Shown here: piece by piece, positions 43,500 through 56,200 of the stretch
Layout of the letters: every line of letters starts with the position of its first letter
Numbering within the stretch: position 1 is the first letter of the stretch
Origin: Triatoma infestans
Lineage: Eukaryota > Arthropoda > Insecta > Hemiptera > Reduviidae
DNA length: 64,000 bases
Direction: 5' to 3'
Assembly: GCA_011037195.1 (NCBI GenBank)
Contig: JAAEAF010006931.1
Coordinates: 1-64,000, forward strand
The notes under the pieces: generated by a model
What the model saw: the letters and a program-made list of their open reading frames with translations, nothing else
What the model was told of the DNA's origin: nothing
Databases searched by the model: none
Program-made: the position numbers and the translations under genes

Positions 43500-46400
43500 G
43501 TTTACTTGCCCGATTCTTGAGGAATCCCAATTTAAAGAATATTTACTTTAAACGAGCCGAACTTAAACTGAAACGATTATTATTCTGTCTTAACGGAAAA
43601 TTACTGCTTTTTAATTTTACAAAAATTGCCGTTTAAACATACATATATATGGATTAATTTTTGAGATTAATTATTCAATTTTGTTTTTAATATTATTAAA
43701 ATAGATTTAATATTAATGTTATTTTGTTCCATTTTAGTCAATCCCCAGCTATATTTTTTAATATTTGATTTATGTAAGATAATACAGCGTCTTAAAATTA
43801 CAACGATATAAGAATTTTATTTGTTCGTATAAATCATTTTCTTGAATAACGTTCAAAGTACATTTATTTAGGTTTTTTTTTTATATAATATTGTGAGGCT
43901 ATTATTATTACTTGTTCGTCTAAATCTATTTGTTGAATTATTCTTCAATTGCGAAATGAGCAAAGTATACGTTGCCAAACGACTCTTCAGGTCTTTGACC
44001 AGTGAACATATATAAAAAATTGTAATTCTTTTTTTTTATATTTAATGTAGAAAAGTAGAAGATAATTTGGAAATATATCTGAAAGTAAATATGTAGTTTT
44101 TCCCTTATTAATAAATAATCAGATTAATTTCATAACCTACATAAAAAATCATTAATACATTTGTGTCACAAATGCAATAAGAGTTCAGTAGTGTCAAGGA
44201 ACAGATTTATCAATTGAATTACATAAATGATGATATTATGTTTTTGATATATTTAAGGACAATCACTTCTTTATACAGATAAATCAAATTTAAATTTGTT
44301 ATTACTAATTTCATCATATTTTTATGACGCTTCTTTAAATAGTTTATTAAGCTATTCATTAGTTTTAAGTTTTTGCTTATCTTGTGGCGGCCCTCTCTTC
44401 TAAATTTGATATTGGTAGCAAGCATACCAGTCAATCTTTCTATAACCTTCTTTTATGTACGATCATATAGTACTCAATGTTTTGATATATACACTACACT
44501 GTTATTGTAGTTGTGCCTTTTAGTACACAATGTTTGTATTTTTATTAAAAAGTACATTGTTTGTGAATCAGAAACTTCAATAATTTGTGTTATTCGTGCA
44601 TCCTAAACTTGTGTAAATTACACTTCAGTTCTTACTTGCAGACATCTGCAGTTTAAATAATAACGATAACACTGACGTTTTTAGCAACAAAAAATGTTTC
44701 ATACAATAAATAACAATCAATTGATGCAAATAACAAAAAAAATTGATGCGCCTCAGATTTTTATGGGGCACTCATCACAACTACTTTAGTTGCAGTTATA
44801 TTTACAACTCTTCCTTTTGATCTATTTCTATCTATTAGAGGGATTAGTTTCAGGTTCACTCCCAAGTCCAACCATTGCAACCCCATAGGATCTTTTGCTT
44901 AAGTAGGAGTTGAGAAAATTCCAAAGCAAAATACAAACTTTTAATCTTTACCAACAGACAAACAAAAAAGGAATTCCAAAAATTTTTTGGAATTGTTTTA
45001 AATTTATTTTGAAACCTAAGATGATAATTCTGATCTGTTTTGTTTTGTAGTTTTACTTTAGTTTATATTTATACTCTAATAATTTAAATTATTTCCTATC
45101 AGAGTATTAATTTGAGGACTGAAATGTTAGACAACACGAATCTATGGTCATTGGAGATAGAAATCGATAACATTGATTGAGCCATTGCATTTTTGAATGG
45201 TGGAGCTGCGTTAGATTGGCTAAAAGATATCTAAGGCTTTAGCCTCCTGTAATTTTAAATATTCGATAAATAATCAGTAAGAAGAGCAAGGAAAGAACCG
45301 CAAAGTCGATTCGCGATGTGGATGTATTTTTGGAGAATGCTTTAACAAATTTAGCTAAAATTTATTGAAACCAATTTATTTAAAAGCAGGAGAAAAAAAA
45401 CAAATTACATTTTGGAAATTGGTGTTATAACTATCATTTCGGAAATTCTATTCAAGAATTCCCAAATATATTTTCAAATATGGCCGGTCGTATAGGAGGT
45501 GGGTAAGAAAGATATCCCCCTAAAACTTTGGTAAAGCCAGAAATGATATTGCTTCTTCAATAAAGCTGTAATATCTTGCTGCCTTCCATTATCTGCCTTC
45601 TTAGTGAGAACCTTCCCTATGAATTGCTCTTTGTGTATAAAAAACTTTATTATTCAAAAAACTTTTCTTCACCCCTCCAAAATTGTTTTATAAACTCGAA
45701 AAACAAAATTTAGCATCTGCTCCTATTCTTATGATTAAAATTGTTTAAATAATTTAGAAAAAAACATCATGTGACACTTGCTCGATTCTTGAGCGAACGA
45801 TGGGATCATGATGATATGATCATATCGATGCTAGTAGTTCGAAATTGTGAGCAGAAAGTCTTCAAAGGAGGGTAAGATTGGAGTTTTGAGAGAAACCAGC
45901 GCCAGTTAGAGCAATTAAGACAAATAAAGGAAATCTTCTTAGTTCTGTGCATAATAGATTTAATGTAGTGACCATAAAAAGTTCGGGCAATGTAAAATAT
46001 CAAAAATAATGGACCATTGAAACAAAAATGTTTCACTAATGTTTAAATTTAATTATACCATTATACAAGTCATTTTGTAACCATTCTTTCTTTTAATCCG
46101 TCCAAAAAATAAAATAAATATGATATACATAACAAGTGCTGTTACAGAATTATCTGATTCATTGATGATCATCTAATGCTGAATATAGAAGCTTATTCTT
46201 TTTCATGAATCATTTCTGGACAATTCATTAAAATAAATAATGATTTCTGTACGTGCAATGCATTATTTTAGTAACATATACTTCGAATACCATATAATCA
46301 ACCATCCTTAATTTTCTAGCATTTATCAAAACTTCTAATTTGTCTACGAGCACCGTTATATTTGTGATCTAAATTCCACTGTTACAAAATAGAAACTAGT

Positions 46401-47540
46401 TTTAGAAATTCCAAAACCGTTAGTATTGTAGATACCTAGTTCTGAAAATTTTCATTACAGAATTTGTTTTTAATTTAGTAGTAAATAAATTTTATCAATT
46501 TCATCTAATTTGTTTGGGAAATTTAAATTGGAAATAACTGTTGCAAAAAAAAAAAACAATGGTATAATAGATATTTCATAATAACATGATTTATAAATAT
46601 ATGCATACCTTTCTACAAATGATTGCAGCAAATCAAAAACATTGTGATTTTAGAGGTGTATATAGAACGACCTTAACGTGTAAAGGTTAGATTAAGATTA
46701 TTACATGCAAAACAAGATACATATGTTGTATATTAAAATAATTTTTTCATTTCTGTCAAATAAAGTTTCACATTTCTATTATTCATAGAAAAAAAATTCA
46801 ATTCTTATTTTAAGTATTTTATGTAAACCTCTTACGCAATTTACAGATATTATAGATAAATACATTCTTTATTCATATCCGTTCAAGGACAGTTATAATT
46901 AACATTTTTACATATTGAAGGAATTTAATTGATACCAAGGCTTCTCTAAACGAAGATAAACTAACCGACCGATAAATACAAAACCTACCAGATATGATCA
47001 CAACTAAAGTCTTTCATAATATTTTCTTATCTTCTTACATCCTTAATTTTCAACCTAAATTATAGAAAGCTTTACAAATTTTTCTTTGAAATTCTAAGTT
47101 ATACGGAAGTCATTCAACGAACAAAGAGAAAAGAACTGTAAATCAATGAATACTCAAAAAAGTATTATAATTATGAGTTGGTTTCAGTATACATACGTAA
47201 TTTCTTATTTGATTCATTCAACGATGGCAAGTTCACTAGAAATCTTTTGGAAGAGAAGCGGTCCAGTGATAAAAAAATCTGGTGCCTTATTGGGAGAAAC
47301 CATGAGAAAAAGTTATTCCAAATGATTAAGCAATTCAATGTAAGTTGTGTGAATCGTGGGAACTTCTACTGGTGGGTTGATCAATTAAAAGTAGTCGAAC
47401 AAGTGTCTCTTACTGCCAACTTGCGACTCGATTAATCGAAATTTCAACTGCATCACTTGAACCTCGTATTGATGTTCCGCTTTAACCAAGAGGCGTGTTG
47501 AGGATCTTATTTAATAACATCGTCAAGTCGCCCCTCTGTG
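43500..47540. other. AT-rich DNA without recognised genes
   Basis: Four kilobases with no identifiable element or gene except a possible decayed hammerhead motif near 43953-44000. A 76-codon minus ORF (45806-46036) and an 85-codon plus ORF (47178-47435) have no recognisable features. Confidence 0.45.
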
Positions 47541-47587
47541 TTAAAGAAATTTCGAAAACATCGATACCGCCGGTAATCAATATAGTG

Positions 47588-47599
47588 GCGATATCGATA
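47588..47599. promoter_or_regulatory. TATCGATA (DRE-like) site
   Basis: GATATCGATAGTG at about 47588-47600 contains the palindrome TATCGATA, which in Drosophila is the DREF core-promoter motif; a near copy ATCGATACC is 35 bp away in an inverted setting. Site match only; no gene start was identified next to it. Confidence 0.35.
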
Positions 47600-47999
47600 G
47601 TGGGCAGCATATTCAATCAGGGGCCTGTTTCATAAAACATTTACCTAATATTATTAGGAAAACAATAATAATATTAACTAATGATATTAGTATTCTGTTT
47701 CATAAAAATATTAACTAATAATATAAGTTATTAGTTATTACTTATTAGTCTAAAAATATTAGTGAATGTTTCCAATAATATTAGCAACTTGTTTCATAAA
47801 CAGCAAGGATAATAAAATTCACTAATAATATTGGGCTTTTTTCCATAAGTGTATTTTGCCTAATAAATCTATATTATTAGTGAAACAGAAGTGAATGTTC
47901 TTCAACTTTTCTACTACAAGTTTCTAAAAATATGTTATTAGTGAGTGTTTATTCTTACATAAATCTGTAAAATGGCTAAATCTGATTCAAATAGTGATG

Positions 48000-49240
48000 A
48001 ATCAGAATGAAGAGATATATTCGCCGCCAAGAATAGCCTACAATCAAATGGAACTACAGAACGTTTGGATATGTATTTAATAGAGTGGTATCGTGTAACG
48101 CCGGAGATCACGGGGTTCGAATCCAGCCGTGCTACATCTTAGTTTTCTCTTCCTAGGCACCGCCCCTACAGCTACCACTGTCCGGTGATGGACAGTGTTT
48201 GTCTTGTACGGGAGACATGTCCGGAAACCACAGGCCGGCAAAAAAAAAAAAAAAGTGCCTGAGAAAGGCTTCCGGGCGTAAATTACCCCAGATTTTGAGA
48301 CGGGCCTTAAATTAACAAAAAAAAAAAAAAAAAAAAAATAGAATTGGTAACTTTTTGGAACATACCACTGCAAGGAATAGAGCCCTAACCTCAAAACAGC
48401 AGCTTCAGATTGCACTCCACTGGTTAGGTCCCACTCATTGATTAGGCGCCCAGTATAATTGTGTTCTGATATGCATGGGATTTCAAAAGCAACAGTTTGC
48501 AAAGTTATACACCGCGTTGTCACTGCAATAGAGGACACACTTCTTCTATGTACTTCAATGTTGTACGTTGGACAGTTGAGTGGTGACGTAGTTGCCAGAT
48601 TCACTGAACTCGGAGATATGGCTTTAGTTTGAGGTATAATAGATGGAACACTGATAAAAATCGATGCACCAAGTGAGTATGAATCGGCATTTGTTGGTCG
48701 ACATGGAAATCATTCCTTAAATGTCCTGCTAGCATGAGGGCCAGATTTGGAATTCTATTACGTTTGTTCGAATTGGCCTGGTAGTGTCAATGATGCTAGG
48801 GTTCTAAGGCTGAGCGGTTTGAATAATAGGATGGATGAAGGCTGGAGGCCTATCCCTGGTGCGATTTTACTTGGAGACTATATATATCCTTTAAAGTTTG
48901 GCTCATACCACCAGTGATTCAAGATTTTGACAGTCCTTCTCAGCAGAGGTTTTTAAGAGCACATAAATCAACAAGAAGAATAATAGAGTGTGCAATAGGG
49001 CTTATTAAAGAAAAATTCCCGTCCTCAGCATTGGTATGCGATTAAATCCCACATTTGGATGTCAAGTTATCAATGCCTGTGTAGACCTTTGTAACCTGTC
49101 AAGAAATCTAGACAACTATGTAGACCCTGAAATGGAAGATGAGAACTTGCAGGCTGAATATACGCTAAATATACGAATCAAGCCGGCCGGGAGTAATAAA
49201 CTAATAATATTAGTGTTGTCATTCTATGAGTCTGTGTAAA
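48000..49240 (+). pseudogene. Harbinger transposase (DDE), decayed
   Basis: In shifting plus frames: RNRALTSKQQLQIALHWLG (N-terminal part, 48378 on), IDGTLIKIDAPSEYESAFVG, GRHGNHSLNV, then FYYVCSNWPGSVNDARVLRL and GAILLGDYIYPLKFG. These correspond to the Harbinger DDE blocks: the first catalytic D lies in the IDGT block and the second in LLGD. The third acidic block is too decayed to place. Many stops and frameshifts. The 175-codon minus ORF at 48077-48604 is an antisense shadow of this gene and the SINE. Confidence 0.8.
48085..48345 (+). mobile_element. SINE type B, copy 3, inside Harbinger
   Basis: B box GGTTCGAATCC and type-B body with two poly(A) runs, one internal (about 48240) and one at the 3' end. 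Head truncated. Flanked by TTAATAGAGTGGTA before and ATAGAATTGGTA after, a diverged duplication. It interrupts the transposase gene. Confidence 0.8.
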
Positions 49241-49403
49241 AGTTTATGAAACAGAATTTGACTATCTAATAAAATTTTTCTATTAGTCTAATAATATTAG
49301 TTAACATTATTAGTGCCTTTTATGAAACAGGGCCCAGGTGATTTTTATTAGTCGCAGTCTCTATTTTTTTTATTGGTCTATGTGAATCTCACGTGGTCGC
49401 TTA

Positions 49404-50172
49404 GGGCGGGCGCGCACTGGCGACTTTTTGTTGCGCAACTATTTTGTCTCTCCTATGAAGTCTTTACAATCATATGAGAGTGCGCACATGTAGCAACGCG
49501 ACTTTTTAGTTTCTTCGGACAGCGAAAGCAGGGCGACGAAACTATCTCCACAGCTACTGTTTTACTAGTACATGCGCAGACGGGCGACAATTTAGTTGCC
49601 GTCCAACACATCCAACTCACTTGTCTGTCTGCACGCGCCATTTATATGTAGATTGTAATATCTTTATTTAAGTTATCTGTAATTATTATCTGTTAAAAAT
49701 GGCTGTAGCAAGGGATGAAGTCATTGATAATGGTTATTGATACATGACTGTGTGTAATGACACGACTCAAAATCCCAAGTAGCTCATCAAACGATGTAGT
49801 GTTCATGCGAAAATAACCAAAGTATTTCACAGGATAACATCGTAGATCTTCAAACATCAGAGCAAATTTCCCTTTAATTAGTCTTACAGAGTTCAGAGGG
49901 TGGACCCAATACTTCCATTTCCTTAGATTTTTTTCTGCGTCGAATCAAGAGAGAACATACCATAGCTATCTCCGTTAAATCCATTTTGAACAAGGTGCTT
50001 TTGATTCGATTGCACCAAAATGAAAACTACTGGCCCCCCCAAGCCCTGCCCCCCCCCCCCCACCAATAGGAAGTAGTTGCTTATCGTGTGCGCACTCAAA
50101 CAAACCGAGACAACAGGAAAGCGACTGAGACAAAATAGTTGCTCAACAAAAAGTTGCCAGTGCGCGCCCGCT
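49404..50172 (-). mobile_element. Harbinger-derived MITE with transposase N-terminus
   Basis: About 770 bp with long inverted repeats of about 47 bp beginning GGGCGGGCGCGCACTGGCGA and ending with their near-inverse at 50172. Flanking TTA (49401-49403) and TTT fit a decayed 3-bp Harbinger target duplication. Minus-strand remnants inside identify the superfamily. C and G runs near 50033-50060 may be assembly-prone. Confidence 0.75.
49690..49990 (-). pseudogene. Harbinger transposase N-terminal remnant
   Basis: Minus strand in two frames: MADLTEIAMVCSLLIRRRKK followed by a WVHPLN-like block, EDLRCYPVKYFGYFRMN and TSFDELLGIL, a layout typical of the region before the DDE core in Harbinger transposases. 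The catalytic domain is absent, so this is an internal-deletion derivative. Confidence 0.6.
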
Positions 50173-50590
50173 CTTTCATGTGTAAATTCTCCAGAAAATA
50201 TTCTTTAACAAGCTTTTTGTATAAAGATATTGATATAGCGATAGTTGAAGTGGTATTCTACGTAAAAAAGGTTGCAACCTCGCGAACCGTAAATGAATCT
50301 TATTTTTTATTATATCTGGGCCCAACAAATAGTAGGAATAGGATTAATGAATTCTATATTAAGAGAATTGTAAGACTAGATGTAGAGTTTAATCAATTGT
50401 TTTAATTATATTTGTAGTACGTTTTTTGTTTAACACCTTCAACTTTTTGGCCAGTTATAAATGTCATGTCATACTTAATTTTTTTAATTATTGTGTTGAT
50501 TAACTTTTTGCACAATATGTTAAATAAACTATAGCCGTCTGATGCGGTTTGTTATTGTGTGCAATATGTGTTTATTTGAAACAGGCGTAT
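50173..50590. other. AT-rich DNA without genes
   Basis: Nothing recognised; an 88-codon ORF at 50139-50405 begins in the MITE and has no family signature. Confidence 0.4.
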
Positions 50591-50792
50591 TACAGGAGAA
50601 GAAAGAAACCTGCATAAACGACGTGATATACACAGGAAATAAGAGGTACTCTTATTCCAGGGCAGTCCTAGTCGCTGTTTGAAACTAATGCAAACTTTAG
50701 GCTGCTAGAAAGTTCTACTACATTTGCCTTAGAGCCCGGATAACGCAGTACTAATTTCTATTTGTTTGCTTCCCTCAAGCAATCATGTAGCG

Positions 50793-51032
50793 TTAAGTTT
50801 TACGGTGACGGACAATTAAAAACAAATGTAAAAAAACTAACACTTCAAGAAATAAATTTTTACTTTTAGTTGCAAGTAGATTAGATTTAAGGCTATCCAT
50901 TAACATTTTTATTTCATTTCTAAAAAAAATAAATAAGGAAGATAGATTTTGGCGTCCAGTTGTTAGTGATTTAATTTCATTTTTTATTGAGTTCAGTTCA
51001 GCAATAATAGATTGTTCTATACGAGCTAGCAT
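50793..51032 (-). CDS. ORF with coiled-coil-like start, possible LINE ORF1 relic
   Basis: A 79-codon minus frame starting MLARIEQSIIAELNSIKNEI, with heptad-like spacing of hydrophobic residues. Coiled coils of this sort are common in LINE ORF1 proteins, and this DNA lies next to a LINE. No endonuclease or RT is linked to it. Origin uncertain; may be chance. Confidence 0.25.
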   Translation of the reverse strand: MLARIEQSIIAELNSIKNEIKSLTTGRQNLSSLFIFFRNEIKMLMDSLKSNLLATKSKNLFLEVLVFLHLFLIVRHRKT

Positions 51033-51579
51033 CAGTGCAGTGGCGTCAGATCCCCTACTACTTGTACTTGTTCAGACATATGAACCTGCTTGTTCGCTCT
51101 ATCCCTGCCGATTATTCATGTTTATTAATTCTTCTTAAAAGGCAACTGAAAGTAAATAAAGTTCACTAAATTCTTCTTTTTTTAAAATTATTCTACACTT
51201 TTTAAAAAATAAATTACACATAAATTCAATAAAAATGAACAGCCATTCCCCGTAGGGGGAAGTGGATTAGCCACTTCTACAGGAAGCTTGGTGTCCCTGC
51301 GGGAACCCAGTCTAACAACACTATACTTCACCTATACTGATACATTTACACTTACAAACTACACTTAGGAACCGAAGATACTGCCTACACATAAGGCAAC
51401 TTTAAGGAGTAGCGACCTCAACGGTTATCTAGCTCATCTCTACTGCGTGCAAACACCACAACATTCACACAATATAGCACACTTTATGCACTCACACATA
51501 CCCAAAGGTACATCACTACACCCCTAGGGCCACCTTCCCTAAATGCTAGGCATTGCCTCTTAGCACCAATTTTACAAAT

Positions 51580-53270
51580 ATGGATTTGGAAATAAATAGG
51601 TATCAGACAGCGGGCGACCCGAGTTTGCCAGTCGGCGCGCAGGTTGTGGAGACTGAGGCCTGCGTGGGAAATACGCGATCGTCTGCCCTGGGTATCGGTG
51701 GAGGGTCTTTGACCCAAGGCACGTTGCTTACTTCTACTTCTTCCTTATATCCTTACAATCCTCTTCCTTCCATTCCTCACAGAAATCTTTTTCTTCAGTT
51801 ACCTTCCTCATCAGGCAGCTCATTAAATATTTATAGACATAAAGATTTTGATAAAGTTTTTGTCATAAAAAGTGCTAACCCGAACTAATCGTTCAACCAA
51901 GTATGCCCTATAAAATTATATCAAAGCTTGAATTCCGTTATACCTGATATAAACGGAAATATACTAAGAAATGGAACTACACAAATAACCCATTTAGGGC
52001 ATCACATAATAAATGGGGAACTTCATTGTGCTTCATTGTGCTCAAGAGAATAGTATCTTGGTATCCGCTAATAAATAGCAATGAATCTACTATCCTGGAT
52101 GCTTTGTCAACGCAAAACGTAATTAATGTTCAAAGATTGAATTCTGAGAAAAATGGAGCCTCTAAACCCTTGCGAGCTCTTATCCTAACTTTTAATGTCC
52201 CCAACCTTCCGGGCAGAGTTAATTTTGGTTTTAATTCATTAAGAGTTCGTCCACATATCCGGTATCCTAAAAGATGATTTCATTGTTGGAAAATAGGTCA
52301 TTACTCTTTGCGATGTATCAGGTTCGCCCTCTGTAAAACCTGTTCTGAAATTCTCCATGATGGCGAATGCACATCCCCTCATAAATGTATTAATTGCCAA
52401 AAATCCCATGTTTCACTGTCATTATTCTGTAATGTATATAAAAAAGCTGCTAAAATACAGGACGGGAAGGGAATAGCGTACTGGACTCCCACGCGGAGGA
52501 CCCTGGTTCGAGTCCAGCTATGCTGCCTTTAGATTTTTTCTTCCTAGGAGCCTCTACAGTTCACTGATTGGTGTTGGATAGTGTTGTCTGTATCGACAGA
52601 ACACTGTCCGGAGGCCGGCAGTGCACTGAGAAGGCTCCGGGCGCCGATGACCATGGATGTTGACGCGTCTTAAATTAAAAAAAATACAGGAATTGATGAC
52701 TACGAGGAAGTTAACATTTAGAGAATCATCTCGTCAAATCTCACCTCCCCCTTCACAACAAAAAACTTATGCTGAAAGTGTTGCATCCACAACAATTACC
52801 CCACCATTACCAACTTCATCTACCTCCCCTACAACTCCTTCTGGCACTAATTCAGAAATCACAAATAACCAACTTCTATATGTAATCAGTTTAATAACAG
52901 AACGTATAGCAATAATAGAAAATAGATTTATGGAAATAATGAAACAATTGAATGGAGAAAACCCCGAAAACCTATCAAGTGAATCTCAAGAAGTGCTACC
53001 TAATCAGCCGGTATTATCCATTCCTTATACACAACCTATAATTCCCAGTTAGACCTTTTATGAAACTTCAGGAATCACAAAGTAGTCCTTACGACAACCT
53101 TTGCCGGCTGCATCAACTTCTTCCCTTCGTCAGCCGATAAAAGCTGTTAAGGTTATAGATACTGCGCAAAAAGAAAAACAAATTGGTCCCAAAATAGGGG
53201 ATCTGACCAGAGGTAAAGATAAATTTAAGAAAAAATGGGTGATTCAAATCAAAACGCAAATTTGTTAATT
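51580..53270 (+). pseudogene. LINE ORF1, gag-like with zinc knuckles
   Basis: ATG at 51580 opens MDLEINRYQTAGDPSLPVGA and stays open past KVFVIKSANPN to 51888. After breaks the frame resumes with LDALSTQNVINVQRLNSEKN, LRALILTFNVPNLPGRVNFG, RVRPHIRYPKR and zinc-knuckle cysteines (FHCWKIGHYS..C, C..C...H..C). The SINE at 52462 splits the gene. The C-terminal part (52690-53051) is rich in P, S and T. ORF1 proteins of this type bind element RNA. Dead through stops and the SINE. Confidence 0.75.
52462..52677 (+). mobile_element. SINE type B, copy 4, inside LINE ORF1
   Basis: B box GGTTCGAGTCC and the type-B body ending GATGTTGACGCGTCTTAAAT plus A-run. Flanked by AAAATACAGG on both sides (about 52452-52461 and 52680-52690), a clean target duplication. 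The tRNA head is shortened at the A box. Confidence 0.85.
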
Positions 53271-53294
53271 GAAATATAATTATAGTAAACAAAA

Positions 53295-56200
53295 ATGAGC
53301 GTAATTCAATGGAACATTAATGGTTTTCATATTATTTGGATTAATTTCATATTGTATTTCATGTTAATTGGATTAATGGTTTTCATATTCATCAGGAAGA
53401 TTTAAGAATTTTAATCCATAGAAACTCACCAGCCTTTTATGTGTTCAAGAAACTCATTTAAAATCTAATCAGCTTCTTCAAATGAAGCATTACAATATAT
53501 ATCGTAAAGATTATATTCAAGGGCAGCGAGCTAGTGTTGGTATAGCTATACTAGTAAGAGAAGACATCATTTGTGAACTGGTACCAACAGTTAGTCACTA
53601 CCAAGTGTGTGCAGTTAAAATTGCTACCCCTAAACAAATAACAATTTGAGCTCTATGTCTGCCTCCATCGCTAATAGTTGACGAAACGGAATTTAAAAGG
53701 TTCTTGTCGGGACTTCCGAGACCGCTATTAATAGTTGGTAACTTCAATGCCCATCACATAACCTGGGGAAGTGAAAAAATTGATATAAGAGGAAGGATTG
53801 TGCATGAATGTTTGGATGAAATTGACTTAGTCACATTAAACTCAGGAAATCCGACGTTTGGAACATTTAGTAGCATAGATCTCTTTATAGTTTCGCCTAC
53901 GATTGCCACAAGATACGACTGGAGTGTGTTAGAGAATACATATGGCAAATCCCATTTTCCAGTTTACCTTCATTTCCTTAACCGAATACCCAATCAGAAT
54001 AGGCCAGAAAAGTGGTTAACAAAGAAAACCGAATGGAAAACCGAATTCATCGTGTCAACGATTAACCAAGAAGAACTGCCCGGCAATGTTAATCAAGCAA
54101 ACTGGCTAGTGACTAATAGAATGATCAGAGCAGCTGAAGCTTCCATACCAGTCTCAAAAGGATCTATTCCCAGAATAACCGTTCTTTGGTGGACCGACAA
54201 ATGCAGAGACGCTCTGCGAAATCGGAATCGATCTTTGAGAAGATTTAAAGCGCGAAACACTATGGAAAATTTTGGGAGCGGGTTGGTGTAGTGGTTATGA
54301 GCATGGACTTTCTTTGTGGGAATAGAAAACGCCCTTAAAAAGTGCAATGATTCTGCTCCTGGTCCGGATAATATCCTTTACTCATTTATAAGAAAACTGT
54401 CCTCAATCTCTAAGAGCTCATTACTCTCTTTTTATAACAAAATCTATATCAGCCATAGTTTCCCTGACATTGGAAAACGCTATCGTTATCCCGATAAAGG
54501 ATGGTAAAGATAAGCACCTTCCGTCTAGTTAACGTCCTGTATCACTTACTAGCTGTCTTCGCAAAGTAATGGAACGCAAACCACTAGATTAGACTACTTT
54601 GTTGAAAGCAAGATCCTTTTATCGCCCTTCCAGTTTGGTTTCAGAAAAGGTAACCAAACAACGGTTGCTTTAGTGGTACTGAACATGAAATTCAAGATGC
54701 TTTTCTAAACAAAAAAATGGTTGCTGCTAATTTGTTTATATTAAAAATGCCAACGATACAGTATAGAGCAGGAAGTTTTAGAGACTTTAAATCAATGGGG
54801 CATTGGAGGCCATAGCTTAAATTTATCAGTAATTTCCTTGTCAACAGAAGATTTCAGGTAAGAGTTGGAAATAGGTGTTCCAACTATTATCCGCCAAAAA
54901 AAAATGGACTATCACAAAGACAATATTGAGTGTCTTCCTATTTAAAGTAGCAATTAACAACGTAGCATACTACGTACCTCCTGCAGCTAAATATTTATTG
55001 TATGCAGATGATTTTACTGTTTATGTCACATCGATACTGTTCAACAGGGGGAATCTATACTACAAAATGTGCTTTCTAATTTAAATAGCTGGTCTCTGAA
55101 TAAGGGTTTACATTTTTCTAAGGATAAAACAAAATGCATATTATTTTCAAGATCCCATAGACACCAGTTGTCACCATCCTTATAACTGAGAGGCACTCCA
55201 ATCAACGTAATGAATACTGTCCGTTATTTGGGACTCATTCTTGATAAAAATTTATCATGGGTTCCGCATATTCATGAACGATTTAGTAGAGCCAGGAAAT
55301 CTATTGATCTCATTAAAATATTGTCTAGCACCAAATGGGGAGCCGACCGTATTGCCCTGCTACGTCTATATCGTACTAACTCCCGCTCAGGTTTAGACTA
55401 CTGTTGTTTTGTTTATTGCTCTGCAAGACCATCGAAACTTAAGCCTTTGGATATTATTCATAATCAAGGAATCCGATTAGCTGTAGGTGCTTTTCAGTTG
55501 TAGAGCTCTACAGTTGTGAACATGCACGCCGAAGCAACTGAAATGCCTAGACGAAATAAATTAGCGATATCCTTTTATGCAAAATTGAAAAGTAAACCAA
55601 CCATCCCTAGTTTTGAATCAACGCATAGATTCCCACAAGCCAACAGATACATCGCAATAAGAGACAGTAAACATTTGGAATTAGATGAAGGCAACTGCTG
55701 GATGCTTACACTTATATAATTCCACCGGTATGTGAAATGGGCTACAATGCAATCCCCCCCTTGGTTAATGCCACCTACAGCTATCAACTCCAGTTTACTT
55801 AATGAACCAAACACTCAACACCTGATATAATTTATAAACAAAAGTTGTTAGATTTAATGTCTAGGATAAAGCCAAATAAAATAATCTATACCGATGGCTC
55901 CAAATGTGAAAACGGTTGTGGCTTGGGAGTATTTATAGAAAATATATCATATATGTTTAGCCTCCCTCCAGAAAATAATAATATTTGGCAGATATGTATG
56001 CTTTATACAAGGCCTTAAGTCTAATTCAAGGTATTTTGGGAGCAATTGTTGTCTGCACAAAACGCTAGGAGCTCTTCAGAAGGCTTAAAGCATCTACATT
56101 CAGAGGACACTCTCATCCAAACATATATGCAGTATTATACAACTTGTATTTAAGCGGAACTCAAGTGATTTTTGTGTGGGTAACGGGGCATTCGGGTATC

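Larger units (their letters stand above)
47621..49336 (+). mobile_element. PIF/Harbinger transposon, dead, with nested SINE
   Basis: Terminal inverted repeats GGGCCTGTTTCATAAAA and TTTTATGAAACAGGGCCC bound a 1.7-kb element that encodes a decayed Harbinger transposase. Subterminal regions repeat TAATATTAG and CTGTTTCATAAA several times, likely transposase-binding sites. The target duplication could not be fixed because of ambiguous G and C at the ends. Confidence 0.85.

Noticed and set aside
45120..45250. Piece reading AIAFLNGGAALDWLK, a bit like a retroelement gag
   Set aside because: Too short, interrupted by stops, no second supporting motif nearby.
47178..47435. 85-codon plus ORF
   Set aside because: No recognised domain, no start context or partner features.
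48077..48604. 175-codon minus-strand ORF
   Set aside because: It runs antisense through the Harbinger transposase relic and the SINE, with poly(F) from the poly(A) runs.
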